Shown: piece after piece, positions 40,263 through 50,123 of the stretch
Layout: the number at the start of each line of letters is the position of its first letter
How positions within the stretch are numbered: position 1 is the stretch's first letter
Source of the DNA: Gordonibacter sp. Marseille-P4307
Lineage (GTDB): Bacteria > Actinomycetota > Coriobacteriia > Coriobacteriales > Eggerthellaceae
Length of the DNA: 64,000 nucleotides
NCBI RefSeq assembly: GCF_900604965.1
Contig: NZ_UWPD01000001.1
Span: forward strand, 310,001-374,000
Direction: 5' to 3'
Made by a program: the position numbers and the translations under genes
The notes under the pieces: model-generated
Told to the model about the DNA's origin: nothing
What the model saw: only the letters and a program-made list of their open reading frames with translations
Databases searched by the model: none

Positions 40263-42692
40263 CTAAGCCTTGGTAATCTGGACGATGATCGAATGAGAGG
40301 GACCGTTGCCCTTTGCAAGCGGGGTGGGCCTATAGGCGGTCAGCGTATTCACACATCCGCCCTTGTCCACGCGGTCTCCGTTCATGTCGGCATCGTGCCA
40401 GGCACCCTGCGGTATACCCACCGTTCCGGGAATGATTCGAGGCGTGACCTTGGCTTCTATCTCGATTTCGCCCACGGGGCTCTTAACGCGGCACTTGTCC
40501 CCGTTTTCGATGCTGCGAAGCTTGGCGTCGATGGGGTTGATCCATGCCTGCTGGCGGTTCATCTCGTCGAGCTCCTTGATGAAGCCGAACGACGAATGGG
40601 TGCGCGATTTGTAATGGAATCCGCTGCAGTACAGGGGGAACTCGTCGGTAACCTCCCCATACCCCTCGGGACCGGGCCAAAACACCGGGATAGCGTGAAT
40701 CTCCTCGCCCTTTTCCAGCTCCCAGGAATCGTTGAGCTTGTCGAGGCTTTCGGAGTAGATCTCGATCTTGCCCGAAGGGGTGCCCAGGGGGTGGGCCACC
40801 GGATCGTCCCGGAAATCCTTCAGGCCGATCGAGGGAGGCAGCTCCTTCTTGTACACGCCCTGCTTGAGAATCTCGTCCCACGTGGGCATTTCGGGATGCT
40901 TCTTGCGACCTTCGTTGTACAGGAACTCGATCCACTGCTCCTGGGTTCTACCCTCGGTGAACTGCTCGCGGATGCCGAAGGTCTCGGCGATGTCGGCGCA
41001 CACATCGTAGTGGCTCCTGCACTCGCCCGGAGCCTCCTGGGCAGGCCCGCCCACCGTCACGCCCGTGTAGTACTCGGAATAGCCCTGCGTCTGCATGTTC
41101 ATCTGCTCTGCTCGCATCGCATCGGGCAGCAGCAGATCGGCGTATTTGCCCGAATCGGTGAGAACCGTATCCCACACCAAGATGAACTCGCACTTGGTTT
41201 CGTCCGACAGAACCTCGTGAACCTTGTTGATGTCGCCGTGCTGATTGGTGAAGCAGTTTCCCGCATAGCTGATAAGCAACTTGATGTCGCTTCCCAGCTT
41301 ATCGGCGCCCACGATACCAGCATTGGTGGCCGTCATCGTGCTGCCGTGATCGATGGCATTCAGCCACTGGTACACGGGAAGCTTCGTTTTGATGGGGTTT
41401 TTGAACGGAAGGGCGCCCACCAGATACGTGGGGGGCTCGGCCTCTCGCTGGCCCGTGTTCGTTCCGGGAAGGCCGATCTGCCCCAACGCGATCGGAACCA
41501 TGGAGATGGCGCGCGCGGTGTCTTCTCCGTTGGAGTGGCGCTGAGGGCCCCAGCCCTGGCATACGAACGGCGCCTTCGCGCTCTCCAGGTCCTTTGCCAG
41601 CTGGCGGATCTTCTCTGCGGGGATCTGGGTGATCTTGGAAGCCCATTCCGGAGTCTTCTCGATCTTGTCGTACCCGGTACCCATCAGATAATCCTTGTAC
41701 GACTTGCCCTTCCCCTTGGCGGATTCGGGCATGGTGGACTCATCCCAGCCCACGCAGTACGTCGAGAGGAAGTCCTCGTCGGTTTTCCCGTCCACGACAA
41801 ACTCGTGGCACAGGGCTGCGCACAAGGCGGCGTCGGTTCCCGTGCGGATGGGCAGCCACTCATCGGAGTGTCCCGCCGACGTCTCGTTCAGTCGGTAATC
41901 GATATTGACGATCTTTCCACCGCGCTCGTTTACCGCCTCGCGCACGCGCGCGAAATCCCATACGGCGTTGGCGCCGCCCATGCGCGTGTCCGCAGGACTG
42001 TTGCCGAACATAACCACCAGATCGGAATGGGCCTCGGCCTCGCTGAACGACGACGCGTTCACGTTGTCGTACGGAGAATAGACGCTGCCCTTCTTCTTGT
42101 CGCTGCCGAACATGTACGGCATCGAGGCGGACATCATATGGGTCGAGTAATCGTAGAGCTGGTTGACGAAGCCGCCCAGCATACCCAGCAGGCGCTTGCT
42201 TGGATTGCGTCCCGTCGTGGAATACATGCCGGTGCCGTAGTTGAAGTAGATGGCTTCGTTGCCGTAGGTGTCTATCGTGTACTGGATCTTGTCGTGGATC
42301 AGCTGGATCGCCTCTTCCCAGCTGATACGCTCGAACTTCCCCTCACCACGCTTGCCGACGCGCTTCATCGGGTACAGCAGGCGATCGGGGCTGTTCACCC
42401 AGCGACGCATCGAGCGGCCGCGCAAGCAGGCGCGCGCCTGGAAGTCCCTATCCCCTATGTTGTCGGTCTCCATGTAGGCGATCTTTCCGTCTTTGACGTG
42501 CCACTGGAAGATGCAGTTGCCTCCGCAGTTGACGTTGCACATGCTCCAGGCGATCGCGTCTTCTTCCCGCTTCGAGCCCAAAGCCTCGGTTGGCTGGGTC
42601 AGAGCAGACGCAGCTCCGCCCGCTGCCGCGACGGCAGCAAGAGCCCCCGCCGACTTCATGAAAGTACGGCGCGACTGGTTCAGCTGTGGCAT
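40263..42692 (-). CDS. dmsA: DMSO-reductase-family molybdopterin catalytic subunit
   Basis: An 809-residue molybdo-bis-MGD enzyme with a Tat signal (SRRTFMKSAG), an N-terminal [4Fe-4S] motif (C52, C56, C60 in CNVNCGGNC, then the ACLRGRS cysteine) and the MGD-binding segments FGNSPADTRMGG and VCQGWGPQRH. The best match by architecture is DmsA/TMAO-type reductase, but the true oxidant (DMSO, TMAO or another S/N-oxide or catechol) is not predictable. ATG at 42692 is preferred over a start 27 bp upstream. First gene of the dms operon; the divergent LuxR gene is the likely regulator. Confidence 0.9.
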   Translation of the reverse strand: MPQLNQSRRTFMKSAGALAAVAAAGGAASALTQPTEALGSKREEDAIAWSMCNVNCGGNCIFQWHVKDGKIAYMETDNIGDRDFQARACLRGRSMRRWVNSPDRLLYPMKRVGKRGEGKFERISWEEAIQLIHDKIQYTIDTYGNEAIYFNYGTGMYSTTGRNPSKRLLGMLGGFVNQLYDYSTHMMSASMPYMFGSDKKKGSVYSPYDNVNASSFSEAEAHSDLVVMFGNSPADTRMGGANAVWDFARVREAVNERGGKIVNIDYRLNETSAGHSDEWLPIRTGTDAALCAALCHEFVVDGKTDEDFLSTYCVGWDESTMPESAKGKGKSYKDYLMGTGYDKIEKTPEWASKITQIPAEKIRQLAKDLESAKAPFVCQGWGPQRHSNGEDTARAISMVPIALGQIGLPGTNTGQREAEPPTYLVGALPFKNPIKTKLPVYQWLNAIDHGSTMTATNAGIVGADKLGSDIKLLISYAGNCFTNQHGDINKVHEVLSDETKCEFILVWDTVLTDSGKYADLLLPDAMRAEQMNMQTQGYSEYYTGVTVGGPAQEAPGECRSHYDVCADIAETFGIREQFTEGRTQEQWIEFLYNEGRKKHPEMPTWDEILKQGVYKKELPPSIGLKDFRDDPVAHPLGTPSGKIEIYSESLDKLNDSWELEKGEEIHAIPVFWPGPEGYGEVTDEFPLYCSGFHYKSRTHSSFGFIKELDEMNRQQAWINPIDAKLRSIENGDKCRVKSPVGEIEIEAKVTPRIIPGTVGIPQGAWHDADMNGDRVDKGGCVNTLTAYRPTPLAKGNGPSHSIIVQITKA

Positions 42693-42753
42693 ATTTTCTC
42701 CCCTCTCGTCGAAAACCACGATCTCATCCTATCGAGACGGGTCTTCCCCCGTG

Positions 42754-42770
42754 TCACATAAATCATGTGA
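42754..42770. promoter_or_regulatory. Palindrome between dmsA and the divergent luxR
   Basis: TCACAT-AAATC-ATGTGA, a perfect 6-bp inverted repeat about 60 bp before the dmsA start. It resembles a dimer site of the CRP/FNR or LuxR kind and is placed to control the dms operon. Confidence 0.5.
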
Positions 42771-42861
42771 ATTGCGAGGTCAGAGAGTGTAACATGCCCT
42801 GGTTCCCCGCATATGGAACGCACCCGCGCTGCAAGCGTCCCGTCGCATCCCCGTTTTCACC

Positions 42862-42890
42862 TTGAACTGAACACGGTTTGCCCTTAGCCT
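42862..42890 (+). promoter_or_regulatory. Candidate promoter of the membrane LuxR gene
   Basis: TTGAAC (42862-42867) and TAGCCT (42885-42890) with a 17-bp spacer, about 20 bp before the start codon at 42911. Confidence 0.4.
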
Positions 42891-42910
42891 AGGCACTCGA
42901 GAGGAATGCC

Positions 42911-44458
42911 ATGAAGACACTGCAGCTTCTTTTGAAGCCGAACATAGCCGCACTGGCCTACGCCATGTTCATGGCCACCAATGCGGCGGGCATATGGGGC
43001 GGCGTCTTTCCGTTCCTTCCCTTCGACATGCAGTCCAACGCGTTGCTGTTCTGGTTCTTCCTCGCCCAAGCCACCCTGTTTTTCACCACGTTTCTCTTCG
43101 TGGCCGCACTATCGTATTTCTTGCCCCCCATCACCGCCCGCCCCCTCGTAGTCGGAGCCGGCGCTCCCTATTTCCTGGGATGGACGCTGATCATCGGAGC
43201 CATGTACTTCCCCGAAGCGAGAATGCCCCTGCTCGTCTTCGGGGGAGCCTCGCTGGGCGCGGGGTCGGCCGGGTTCTACCTGCTGTGGCAGCGACTGTTC
43301 ATGTCCAAGGAAACCAACCGCGGCGTGGCGGATCTGATGATGGGCACCGTATATTCGGCGCTCATCTACTTCGCCCTGTACCTTATCCCCCGCGCGATCA
43401 CCGTCTATCTCATCCCCTTCGCATTCATGCCCCTGTTTGCGCTGGCGCTGGTGGTCAGTTCGAGGGAAATCGACCTCTCTCAGCCGATGTTTTCCGACGA
43501 GCCGCGCAAGAACCGTCGCGTTTACCGCAACACCCTGCGCGTTTTGTATCGAAGCGGTCTGGGCGTCGCGGCGCTGGGGTTCTGTACAGGCTGCATGAGG
43601 GCCGCCGCCATCGAGCAGCCCGAAATAGGATCGTATGTGAACATCCTGTCGATGGCCGCCCTGCTGGCAGCGGCCTGCTCGATCCTCGTCATATGGCGCT
43701 CGCGCGACGTCAAGTTCAACCCGCTGGCTATTTTTCGGGCGCTCGCTCCGGCCGCGCTCACCTCGCTGGCGCTGATGCCGTTTCTTCCCGCAACCTACAC
43801 GCAGTGGCTCTCCGCGGTATTCTATTCCATCTACGGCATCGCGCTTTTGCTGATGATGATCCAAACCGGCCAGATCAGCCGTGATCTGGGCGTGCATCCC
43901 TTCTTCGCCTACGGCCTGATGGGCGGCATCGTGTACCTCATGCACGACCTGGGGTTCGTTGTCGGAAGCGCCGTCGAGCTGTGGGGAATCTACCGCCCGG
44001 TGCGAATCCTTCTGGCGCTGATGATGGTATACGTTTTGGCCATAGTGTATTTCCTATGCAACACCAGCTTGAAGACGACCATCGCCAAGGCGTTCAGCGA
44101 CGACAGCATCGAGCTGCTTGCCCTCGCCCTTACGAGAAGGCAGCGCCCCGACAAGGCGGCGATCCGGTCGGTCTCGCAAGAGCCCTCGCCCCCGAAGCCA
44201 AAGCCCGACACGCGGGAACACATCTTCACCGACCGCCTTTCGAAGCAGATGGATGCGGTGCGCCGCGCCTACGGGCTGAGCGCGCGAGAGACCGAAGTGG
44301 CCGAGGCCGTCGCGCGCGGAAAGACCGTCAAGCGGATCGCAGAAGAGCTTTTCGTGTCCGAGAACACCGTGCGCACCCATACGAGGCGCATTTACGCCAA
44401 ACTGGGTATACACAAGAAGTCGGAGCTGATCGACCTCGCCCAGTCCACGTTGCGCTAA
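42911..44458 (+). CDS. Membrane-bound LuxR family regulator next to the dms operon
   Basis: A 515-residue protein with about 12 TM helices in the first 390 residues and a C-terminal LuxR HTH (YGLSARETEVAEAVARGKT ... SENTVRTHTRRIYAKLG). It is divergent from dmsA and co-directional with the BASS transporter gene 20 bp downstream. Its likely targets are the dms operon and the transporter. A GAGAGGA site precedes the ATG. Confidence 0.9.
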   Translation: MKTLQLLLKPNIAALAYAMFMATNAAGIWGGVFPFLPFDMQSNALLFWFFLAQATLFFTTFLFVAALSYFLPPITARPLVVGAGAPYFLGWTLIIGAMYFPEARMPLLVFGGASLGAGSAGFYLLWQRLFMSKETNRGVADLMMGTVYSALIYFALYLIPRAITVYLIPFAFMPLFALALVVSSREIDLSQPMFSDEPRKNRRVYRNTLRVLYRSGLGVAALGFCTGCMRAAAIEQPEIGSYVNILSMAALLAAACSILVIWRSRDVKFNPLAIFRALAPAALTSLALMPFLPATYTQWLSAVFYSIYGIALLLMMIQTGQISRDLGVHPFFAYGLMGGIVYLMHDLGFVVGSAVELWGIYRPVRILLALMMVYVLAIVYFLCNTSLKTTIAKAFSDDSIELLALALTRRQRPDKAAIRSVSQEPSPPKPKPDTREHIFTDRLSKQMDAVRRAYGLSARETEVAEAVARGKTVKRIAEELFVSENTVRTHTRRIYAKLGIHKKSELIDLAQSTLR

Positions 44459-44478
44459 CCAAGGAAGTCCCGAAAACC

Positions 44479-45462
44479 ATGAACCCGCAAGAGGCGCACA
44501 GCATCTGGCTGCATATCGGCAGATTCATAGGACGTCGCATGCCGATCGTCATCCTGCTGTCCCTTGCGGCAGGCATAGCCTTTCCCGACCAGATCGGGCG
44601 CCTCAGATCCCTCGTCCCCGTCCTGTTCGCCATCATGACGTTCCAGAACTCCCTCACCATCAGCCTCTCGAAACTTAAACGGGCCATCACCAGTCCCGCT
44701 CCCGTCGTGATGGTTTTGCTGTTCGCCCATGCGGTTATGCCCGTAGCCGCATATTGCGCGGGAAGCCTGCTGTTCGCCGGTGAAAGCGACGTCATCGCGG
44801 GTCTGGTGCTGGAATACTCGGTACCCGTCGCCACCTCCATGGTGATGTGGGTGTCGCTGAGCCGCGGCAACACGGCAACCTCTCTGGCGATCCTGCTGGC
44901 CTCGACGCTTATCTGCCCCTTCTCCATCCCCTTCACGCTCAACACCCTCCTTGGCGCATCGATCGAGGTGAACGCCGCCGGTATGATCGGCGATATGCTG
45001 TTCATGGTGGCGATTCCCGCACTCGCGGGCTTCGGGCTGAACGAACTGACGCACGGATGGGCGGGAAAGAAGCTTGCGCTCGAGCTCTCCCCGATCGCGC
45101 GCCTGATCGTCCCCCTCATCGTCTCGGCCAACACAACGGGCATCGCCGTCTACGTGCGCAACCCCACCCCCCAGCTGGCCGCGATCGTGGCGTTCGTGGG
45201 ACTGTTCACCGCAGGGGCGTTCGTTGCGGGAATCGGTCTGGCGAAAGCCTCCCGTCAAAAACGCGACGAGCTTGCGCCCATCGCCTTCGGTTGCGGGATG
45301 CGCAACATCTCCGCCGGTTCTGTGATCGCCGCTTCGTACTTTCCTGCGGAAACGGTGTTTCCCGTGATGGCGGGCGTTTTGTTCCAACAGCTTCTGGCTG
45401 CGGCCTTCGGAAAGATCATCGCGCGCATGACGGATTCGGACAAAGAGGAAGCGAGCGCCTAG
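44479..45462 (+). CDS. Bile acid:sodium symporter family transporter (BASS)
   Basis: A 327-residue membrane protein with about ten TM helices. Family-like segments are LVPVLFAIMTFQNSLT, VPVATSMVMWVSLSRGN and the late FGCGMRNISAGSVIAASYF, which matches the sodium/substrate site region of BASS proteins. Substrates in the family include bile acids, pyruvate and other organic anions. ATG at 44479 lies 20 bp after the LuxR gene, with AAGGAAG before it. Confidence 0.82.
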   Translation: MNPQEAHSIWLHIGRFIGRRMPIVILLSLAAGIAFPDQIGRLRSLVPVLFAIMTFQNSLTISLSKLKRAITSPAPVVMVLLFAHAVMPVAAYCAGSLLFAGESDVIAGLVLEYSVPVATSMVMWVSLSRGNTATSLAILLASTLICPFSIPFTLNTLLGASIEVNAAGMIGDMLFMVAIPALAGFGLNELTHGWAGKKLALELSPIARLIVPLIVSANTTGIAVYVRNPTPQLAAIVAFVGLFTAGAFVAGIGLAKASRQKRDELAPIAFGCGMRNISAGSVIAASYFPAETVFPVMAGVLFQQLLAAAFGKIIARMTDSDKEEASA

Positions 45463-45509
45463 GCATACCGCCCAAACGCCCGCTTTCCGCAGATGAAACG
45501 CATATCAGG

Positions 45510-46724
45510 TTACATGGCGCGGATGCGCGCCACCGCCTCGACCGTCGCGGCGGCATCGCCGAACGCGGTGAGGCGCACGTACCCCTCGCCGTGCGGACCG
45601 AATCCGGCGCCGGGCGTGGTGATGACGTTCGCCTCTTCCAGAAGCTTGGTGAAAAATTCCCACGAGCCTGCGCCCTCGGGCGTCTTGCACCAAACATACG
45701 GGCTGTTCACCGCTCCATATACTTCAAATCCCGCAGCCTCCAGACCCTCTTTGATCACGCCTGCGTTCCGACGGTAGTACTCCAGCGTCTCCTCGATCTG
45801 ACGGGCGCCCTCGGTCGTGTAGATCGCAGCCGCACCGCGCTGGATCACATACGACGCCCCGTTGAACTTGGTGGTCTGACGGCGATTCCACAGGGCGTTC
45901 AGGCTCTGGCCGTCTCGCTCGAGCTCCTTGGGCACCACCGTGTAACCGCAGCGCGCACCGGTAAAGCCGGCGGTCTTGGAGAACGAGCGGAACTCGATCG
46001 CGCAGGTTTTCGCGCCGGGAATCTCGAAGATCGAATGAGGAACGCCCTCTTCGACGATGAAGCGCTCGTAGGCTGCGTCGAACATGATGATCGAGCCGTT
46101 TTCGTTCGCATAATCGACCCAAGCGGACAGCTGTTCGCGGTTCAGCACCGTGCCGGTCGGGTTATTCGGCGAACACAGATAGATGACGTCGGCTTTCCGG
46201 GCGGGAAACTCGGGGCAGAAGCCGTTTTCCGCGGTAGTGGGCATGTAGACGATATCCGTCCAGCGCTCGGCCGCCGCGTCGTAGTCGCCCGCTCGGCCGC
46301 TCATGGCATTGGAATCGACATAGACGGGATACACCGGATCGCACACGGCAACGACGTTGTCCAGAGCCAGGATGTCGCCGATGTTGCCGCAGTCGCTTTT
46401 CGCGCCATCGGACACGAAGATCTCGTCCACGGCGATCTCGACGCCGCGCGCACGGAAATCGTGCTGGGCGATGGCCTCGCGCAGGAAGTCGTAACCCTGC
46501 TCGGGGCCGTATCCATGGAAGCGCTCGCTGGTGGCAAGGTCGTCAACCGCAGCATGCATCGCCTCGACGACGGCGGGGGCCAGCGGACGAGTGACGTCCC
46601 CGATGCCCATCTTGATCAACTTCGCTTCGGGGTGGGCTTCGGCATACGCCGACGTGCGCCGGGCTATTTCGGCGAATAGATAGCTGCCGGGAAGTTTGGC
46701 GTAGTTCTCGTTGACCCTGGCCAT
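45510..46724 (-). CDS. dapL: LL-diaminopimelate aminotransferase
   Basis: A 404-residue class I PLP aminotransferase with [14 protein letters not shown] at the start, the [10 protein letters not shown] segment, [12 protein letters not shown] and the PLP lysine in [15 protein letters not shown]. These are the hallmarks of DapL, which makes LL-diaminopimelate in one step for lysine and cell wall. ATG at 46724 is preceded by AAAGGA at good spacing. It stands alone. Confidence 0.94.
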   Translation of the reverse strand: MARVNENYAKLPGSYLFAEIARRTSAYAEAHPEAKLIKMGIGDVTRPLAPAVVEAMHAAVDDLATSERFHGYGPEQGYDFLREAIAQHDFRARGVEIAVDEIFVSDGAKSDCGNIGDILALDNVVAVCDPVYPVYVDSNAMSGRAGDYDAAAERWTDIVYMPTTAENGFCPEFPARKADVIYLCSPNNPTGTVLNREQLSAWVDYANENGSIIMFDAAYERFIVEEGVPHSIFEIPGAKTCAIEFRSFSKTAGFTGARCGYTVVPKELERDGQSLNALWNRRQTTKFNGASYVIQRGAAAIYTTEGARQIEETLEYYRRNAGVIKEGLEAAGFEVYGAVNSPYVWCKTPEGAGSWEFFTKLLEEANVITTPGAGFGPHGEGYVRLTAFGDAAATVEAVARIRAM

Positions 46725-46842
46725 TAAGAGTCCTTTCACGTGCGGTTCGATGATGCCCCTATGGTATATCGAACCCCCGATCCCTTGGTTTCCATTTGCG
46801 AACGACGATGAAAACTCCGAACGGAGGGACTCGGATGCCGCC

Positions 46843-47556
46843 CTAGGCCCCGGACCCGCCGCCAAGCAACGTAGACTCGATACCGTTAAGGATAGAGCGC
46901 ATGATCAGCCCGAAATACCGATCGCTCATCTCGTAGGGGCCGCCCGTCCTATCTTCTATGGACAGCGGCACGATGAACCCCTCCAGCAGCTCCAAGACGG
47001 CGGGCGAGCCATGCGCGCAGGAGCCGAGGCCGGCCGCCGTGTCGTCAAGGCTTACCCGCCGGTCTCGCTCGTTGGCGGAACGGTAGTCGCGAGCGGCAAT
47101 CGCGCCGAGGGCAGTGTTGAAGATCATGGAGTACGCGAACGGGGTCATGTCGGCGAAACCCGCCTCGTGAAGCTTCTCGAAACCCACCTCGACCACGAAC
47201 AGCAGCGACCGGGGAAAGCGCGTCATCTGCATGAGGCTGGCCACTCCGTTGTGGGCAAGCAGCACGCGGCGCAGGCTCACCGCAACCTCTATGTACCATT
47301 CCTTCCAGGGCAGCTGCGGATCGGGGCGCTCCACCAGACGACCCACCTCCTCAAGCACCCTCGACACCACGGCGTCCCTGTTCGGAAAATAGTGGTACGC
47401 AACCGACGGGGAAACGTCCAGCGCGGCGGCAAGGTCGCGCATGCTCCAGCCGTTTAAACCCCGCTCGGCGGTCAAGCCCAGCGCCGCAACCGCCACCTTG
47501 TCCTCGTCCAACCCTGCGCGCCGCCCCGTAGTCCCATCCCCCACTGCCACGTCCAT
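46843..47556 (-). CDS. TetR family repressor of the adjacent MFS gene
   Basis: A 237-residue TetR protein with an N-terminal HTH ([21 protein letters not shown]) and the longer C-terminal domain of the TetR_C type seen in drug-exporter regulators. The ATG at 47556 was chosen because earlier in-frame starts fall inside the operators (47585-47620). It is divergent from an MFS gene, the classic repressor/exporter layout. Confidence 0.88.
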   Translation of the reverse strand: MDVAVGDGTTGRRAGLDEDKVAVAALGLTAERGLNGWSMRDLAAALDVSPSVAYHYFPNRDAVVSRVLEEVGRLVERPDPQLPWKEWYIEVAVSLRRVLLAHNGVASLMQMTRFPRSLLFVVEVGFEKLHEAGFADMTPFAYSMIFNTALGAIAARDYRSANERDRRVSLDDTAAGLGSCAHGSPAVLELLEGFIVPLSIEDRTGGPYEMSDRYFGLIMRSILNGIESTLLGGGSGA

Positions 47557-47575
47557 CCCCCCCGGCAATTCCTTA

Positions 47576-47620
47576 TTGACATCATAGAACATTGTTCTAC
47601 TATACACTCGAACGCTGTTC
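47576..47620 (+). promoter_or_regulatory. MFS promoter overlapped by TetR operators
   Basis: TTGACA (47576-47581) and TACTAT (47598-47603) are 16 bp apart. The perfect 15-bp palindrome TAGAACATTGTTCTA (47585-47599) fills the spacer, and a second, shorter site GAACGCTGTTC (47610-47620) lies 23 bp further, both sharing GAAC...GTTC halves. Repressor bound there would block the MFS promoter and the divergent tetR promoter. Confidence 0.75.
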
Positions 47621-47641
47621 TATACATACAAGGAGACCTCG

Positions 47642-48880
47642 ATGAGCACCGAAACCGCAAGCCCCTCGAAACCCCCTGCCGCCGATGCGCGCACGTCGAA
47701 CGCAGGACAGACCAAGATTCTGTTCGCCGTGGTGATCTTGGCCTATACGGGCCAGATGATCCTCAACCCCATCCTTGCCCCTCTTGCCAGAACCTTGGGA
47801 ATGCAGGAATGGAGCGTCGGAGCCATCATATCGACGGCTGCGTTGATGTTCACCCTGTTCAGTCGCTTCTGGGGTCCGTATGCCCAGAAAGCGGGCGTCA
47901 AGCGCGTTTTGGCGATCTCGATGATGGGAGCCTGCATCGCTCTGGGAAGCTTCGCCGCGGTGGCGATCGCGGCCAACCGGGCGCTTATAGCCGGGTTCTG
48001 GCTTGTGTTCGGAGCCCTCGCGACCAGGGGCTTCCTTTACGGATGCTCGATCTCGGGCGTGATGCCGGCCGCACAGTACTATCTGGTGTCGAACTCCCAC
48101 ACCGAAGAGGAACGCGTCAAATCGGTAGGGGCCCTAGGGGCCATGAACGGATTCTCCGGAATCCTGGGATCTATCGCGGGCGGCATCCTGTCGATGATCG
48201 GAGGGCTGATGCTTCCCTTGGTCGTGATGCCGTTCATGATGCTGGCCGCCTTCGCCGTGGTGGTTCTGGCATTCAACCCCGAAGCAACCCGGGCGCAGGA
48301 AAACCGTCCCCGCAAAGTGCGCTACTTCGACCGACGCGTGCTGCCCTTCCTGCTTGTGGGCTTCACCCTGCTCCTGACGTTTTCCTCCATCCAATCCGTG
48401 TTCGGCTTCATGATCCAGGACCAGCTGGAACTCGATGCCGCCCAGACCGCCGCCTACACGGCGGCCTTGATGATTCTCACCTCCGTGATCATGATCCTGT
48501 TCCAGGGAGTTATAGCGCCGCGCTTGAAGCTATCCGCCCGCAGCATGCTGCGCACGGGTATGGGCCTGGTCACCGCCGGTTGCGCGCTGTTTCTTGCGGC
48601 GTCCACGCTTCCCCTGATCGTCGCGGCGTGCACCTTGATGGGAGCCGGATGCGGGTTCGCCATGCCCGGATACAACGTCGGTCCCACCCTCAACGTCGAA
48701 CCCGAAGAGCAGGGAGGGCTTGCGGGACTGATCATGTCGAACAACGGCCTTACCTACATCATCGCACCGCTGCTTTCCACGTCTCTGTACGGCCTGAGTT
48801 CCGCAGCGCCTTTCGCGCTGAGCCTCGCGCTGGTTGCCGCAGGATTCGTCTTGTGCCTGGTGCATCCAAGGCTGCGCTAG
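47642..48880 (+). CDS. MFS transporter
   Basis: A 412-residue major facilitator with 12 TM helices and a polar N-terminal tail (residues 1-22). The loop after helix 2 reads RFWGPYAQKAGVKRV, the usual MFS signature. Divergent to a TetR gene with strong operators, so it is probably an inducible exporter of a toxic compound. ATG at 47642 follows AAGGAGA. Its TAG stop overlaps the stop of the MATE remnant on the other strand as CTAG. Confidence 0.9.
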   Translation: MSTETASPSKPPAADARTSNAGQTKILFAVVILAYTGQMILNPILAPLARTLGMQEWSVGAIISTAALMFTLFSRFWGPYAQKAGVKRVLAISMMGACIALGSFAAVAIAANRALIAGFWLVFGALATRGFLYGCSISGVMPAAQYYLVSNSHTEEERVKSVGALGAMNGFSGILGSIAGGILSMIGGLMLPLVVMPFMMLAAFAVVVLAFNPEATRAQENRPRKVRYFDRRVLPFLLVGFTLLLTFSSIQSVFGFMIQDQLELDAAQTAAYTAALMILTSVIMILFQGVIAPRLKLSARSMLRTGMGLVTAGCALFLAASTLPLIVAACTLMGAGCGFAMPGYNVGPTLNVEPEEQGGLAGLIMSNNGLTYIIAPLLSTSLYGLSSAAPFALSLALVAAGFVLCLVHPRLR

Positions 48881-49771
48881 ACGCAGTTTCGGGTACGCCG
48901 CTTCCTGTGAAGCGCGTACAGCACCGCCATGCACGCCGAGGTGGCCGCCCAGGTGATCGGGTACACGGCGGCCACCGCCTCAACCGAAACGGCGCGCCGT
49001 CAACAGCGCAAGCAAGACTGTGCGAACCACGCAGATGTTGGCCACCACGACGACCATCGGCCCGAACGTCGTGCCGTAACCGCGCAGCGCATCCCCCAGC
49101 ACCTGATGGAACACGTACAGAACGTAGAAGGGAAACGTCACGCCGATGATGCGCAGCCCCGTCTCGATGACTGCGGGGTTCTCGTCGAACACCCAGAACG
49201 CCCAGCGTCCAACCGACAGCATCAGGGCGGAAAGACCCAAAGTCGCCGCAAGGGCCAAAGCCAAAGAGATGCGGATCCCCTGCCTGCATCGGCCCTCGCG
49301 GCCCGCTCCGTGGTTTTGGGCGACAAAGGTGGTTGTGGTCTGGCCCAATGCCACGATCAGATAGAACATGGGCAGCTCGACCTTGAAGTACGTTGCGAAC
49401 GCCGCAACGGTATCGACTCCCATGAGGTTGATCTGGTACTGCACGAACACGTTGGAAAGCGAGATGGCGAACGCCTGGATCCCGATGGGAAAGCCGACCG
49501 CCAACATGGAGCGGATCTGCCCGAAATCGATGCAGGAGGCAGCCTTGCCCACCGCGCCGAACCCGCCCTCGTCGAACAACCTTTTCGCAACCAGCCCCGC
49601 CGCAACCAGGTTCGACAGCAGCGTGGCCAGCGCCACGCCTTCGACCCCGGTTCCCAGCACACAAAGAAACAGCCAGTTGGCAGCGATATTCATCGCCTCG
49701 CCAACCGCCTGGGCGATCATGGGCGTGGACGAGTCCCCCAACGCGCGGGAGGCGCCTGCGCACAGGTTGTA
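48877..49771 (-). pseudogene. MATE efflux pump remnant, 5'-truncated and frameshifted near its end
   Basis: The frame from about 49771 encodes the later two thirds of a MATE exporter: YNLCAGASRALGDSSTPMIA, GVEGVALATLLSNLVAA, VGFPIGIQAFAISLSN and GLRIIGVTFPFYVLYVFHQV. The first 130 or so residues are missing; upstream the frame continues into a nikB-like permease. Near 48985-49000 the frame shifts: the expected C-terminus (EAVAAVYPITWAATSACMAV) continues in another frame to a stop at 48877-48879. So the gene is damaged at both ends. Confidence 0.85.
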
Positions 49772-50123
49772 CAGCGGCACCGCGATAAGCACCGTGCAGA
49801 CCACCGACGAGAGCGTCAGGAGAAGCGTCGCCGGAAGCTTGGAGGCAAACGTGGAGAACGCGGGCTTTCCGACACGTAGCTATCGCCCATATCGCCGGTC
49901 AGAAGCCCTCCCAGCCAGTTTGCGTACTGCACGAGAAAGGGCTTGTCAAGGCCCAGCTGGGCCTTCCTCTGGTCGATCTCGGCCCGGGAAATCGCAGCGC
50001 CCTGGTTTTCAATTAAAGCCGTAACCGCATCGCCTCCGGCCAGATGCATCATGCCGAACGACAGCAGGGTGATTCCCAGCAGAATGGGGATCAGCTGCAG
50101 CAACCTTCGCGCAACGTATCTTT
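49772..50123 (-). pseudogene. Nickel/peptide ABC permease remnant (NikB/DppB-like), frameshifted and fused to MATE
   Basis: The frame encodes the N-terminal 120 or so residues of a NikB/DppB-type permease: RYVARRLLQLIPILLGITLL, HLAGGDAVTALIENQG and LGLDKPFLVQYANWLGGLLT. One G seems lost near 49870 (GGAAAG), after which the expected sequence (STFASKLPATLLLTLSS then VVCTVLIAVPL) continues in the next frame and runs straight into the MATE remnant. The C-terminal half and partner genes are missing. NikR at the window start may once have controlled such a system. Confidence 0.82.

Noticed and set aside
40293-42761. A very long open frame (822 codons) on the plus strand opposite dmsA
   Set aside because: It is the antisense shadow of dmsA in GC-rich DNA; the translation has no family similarity and no ribosome binding site, while dmsA has complete molybdoenzyme motifs.
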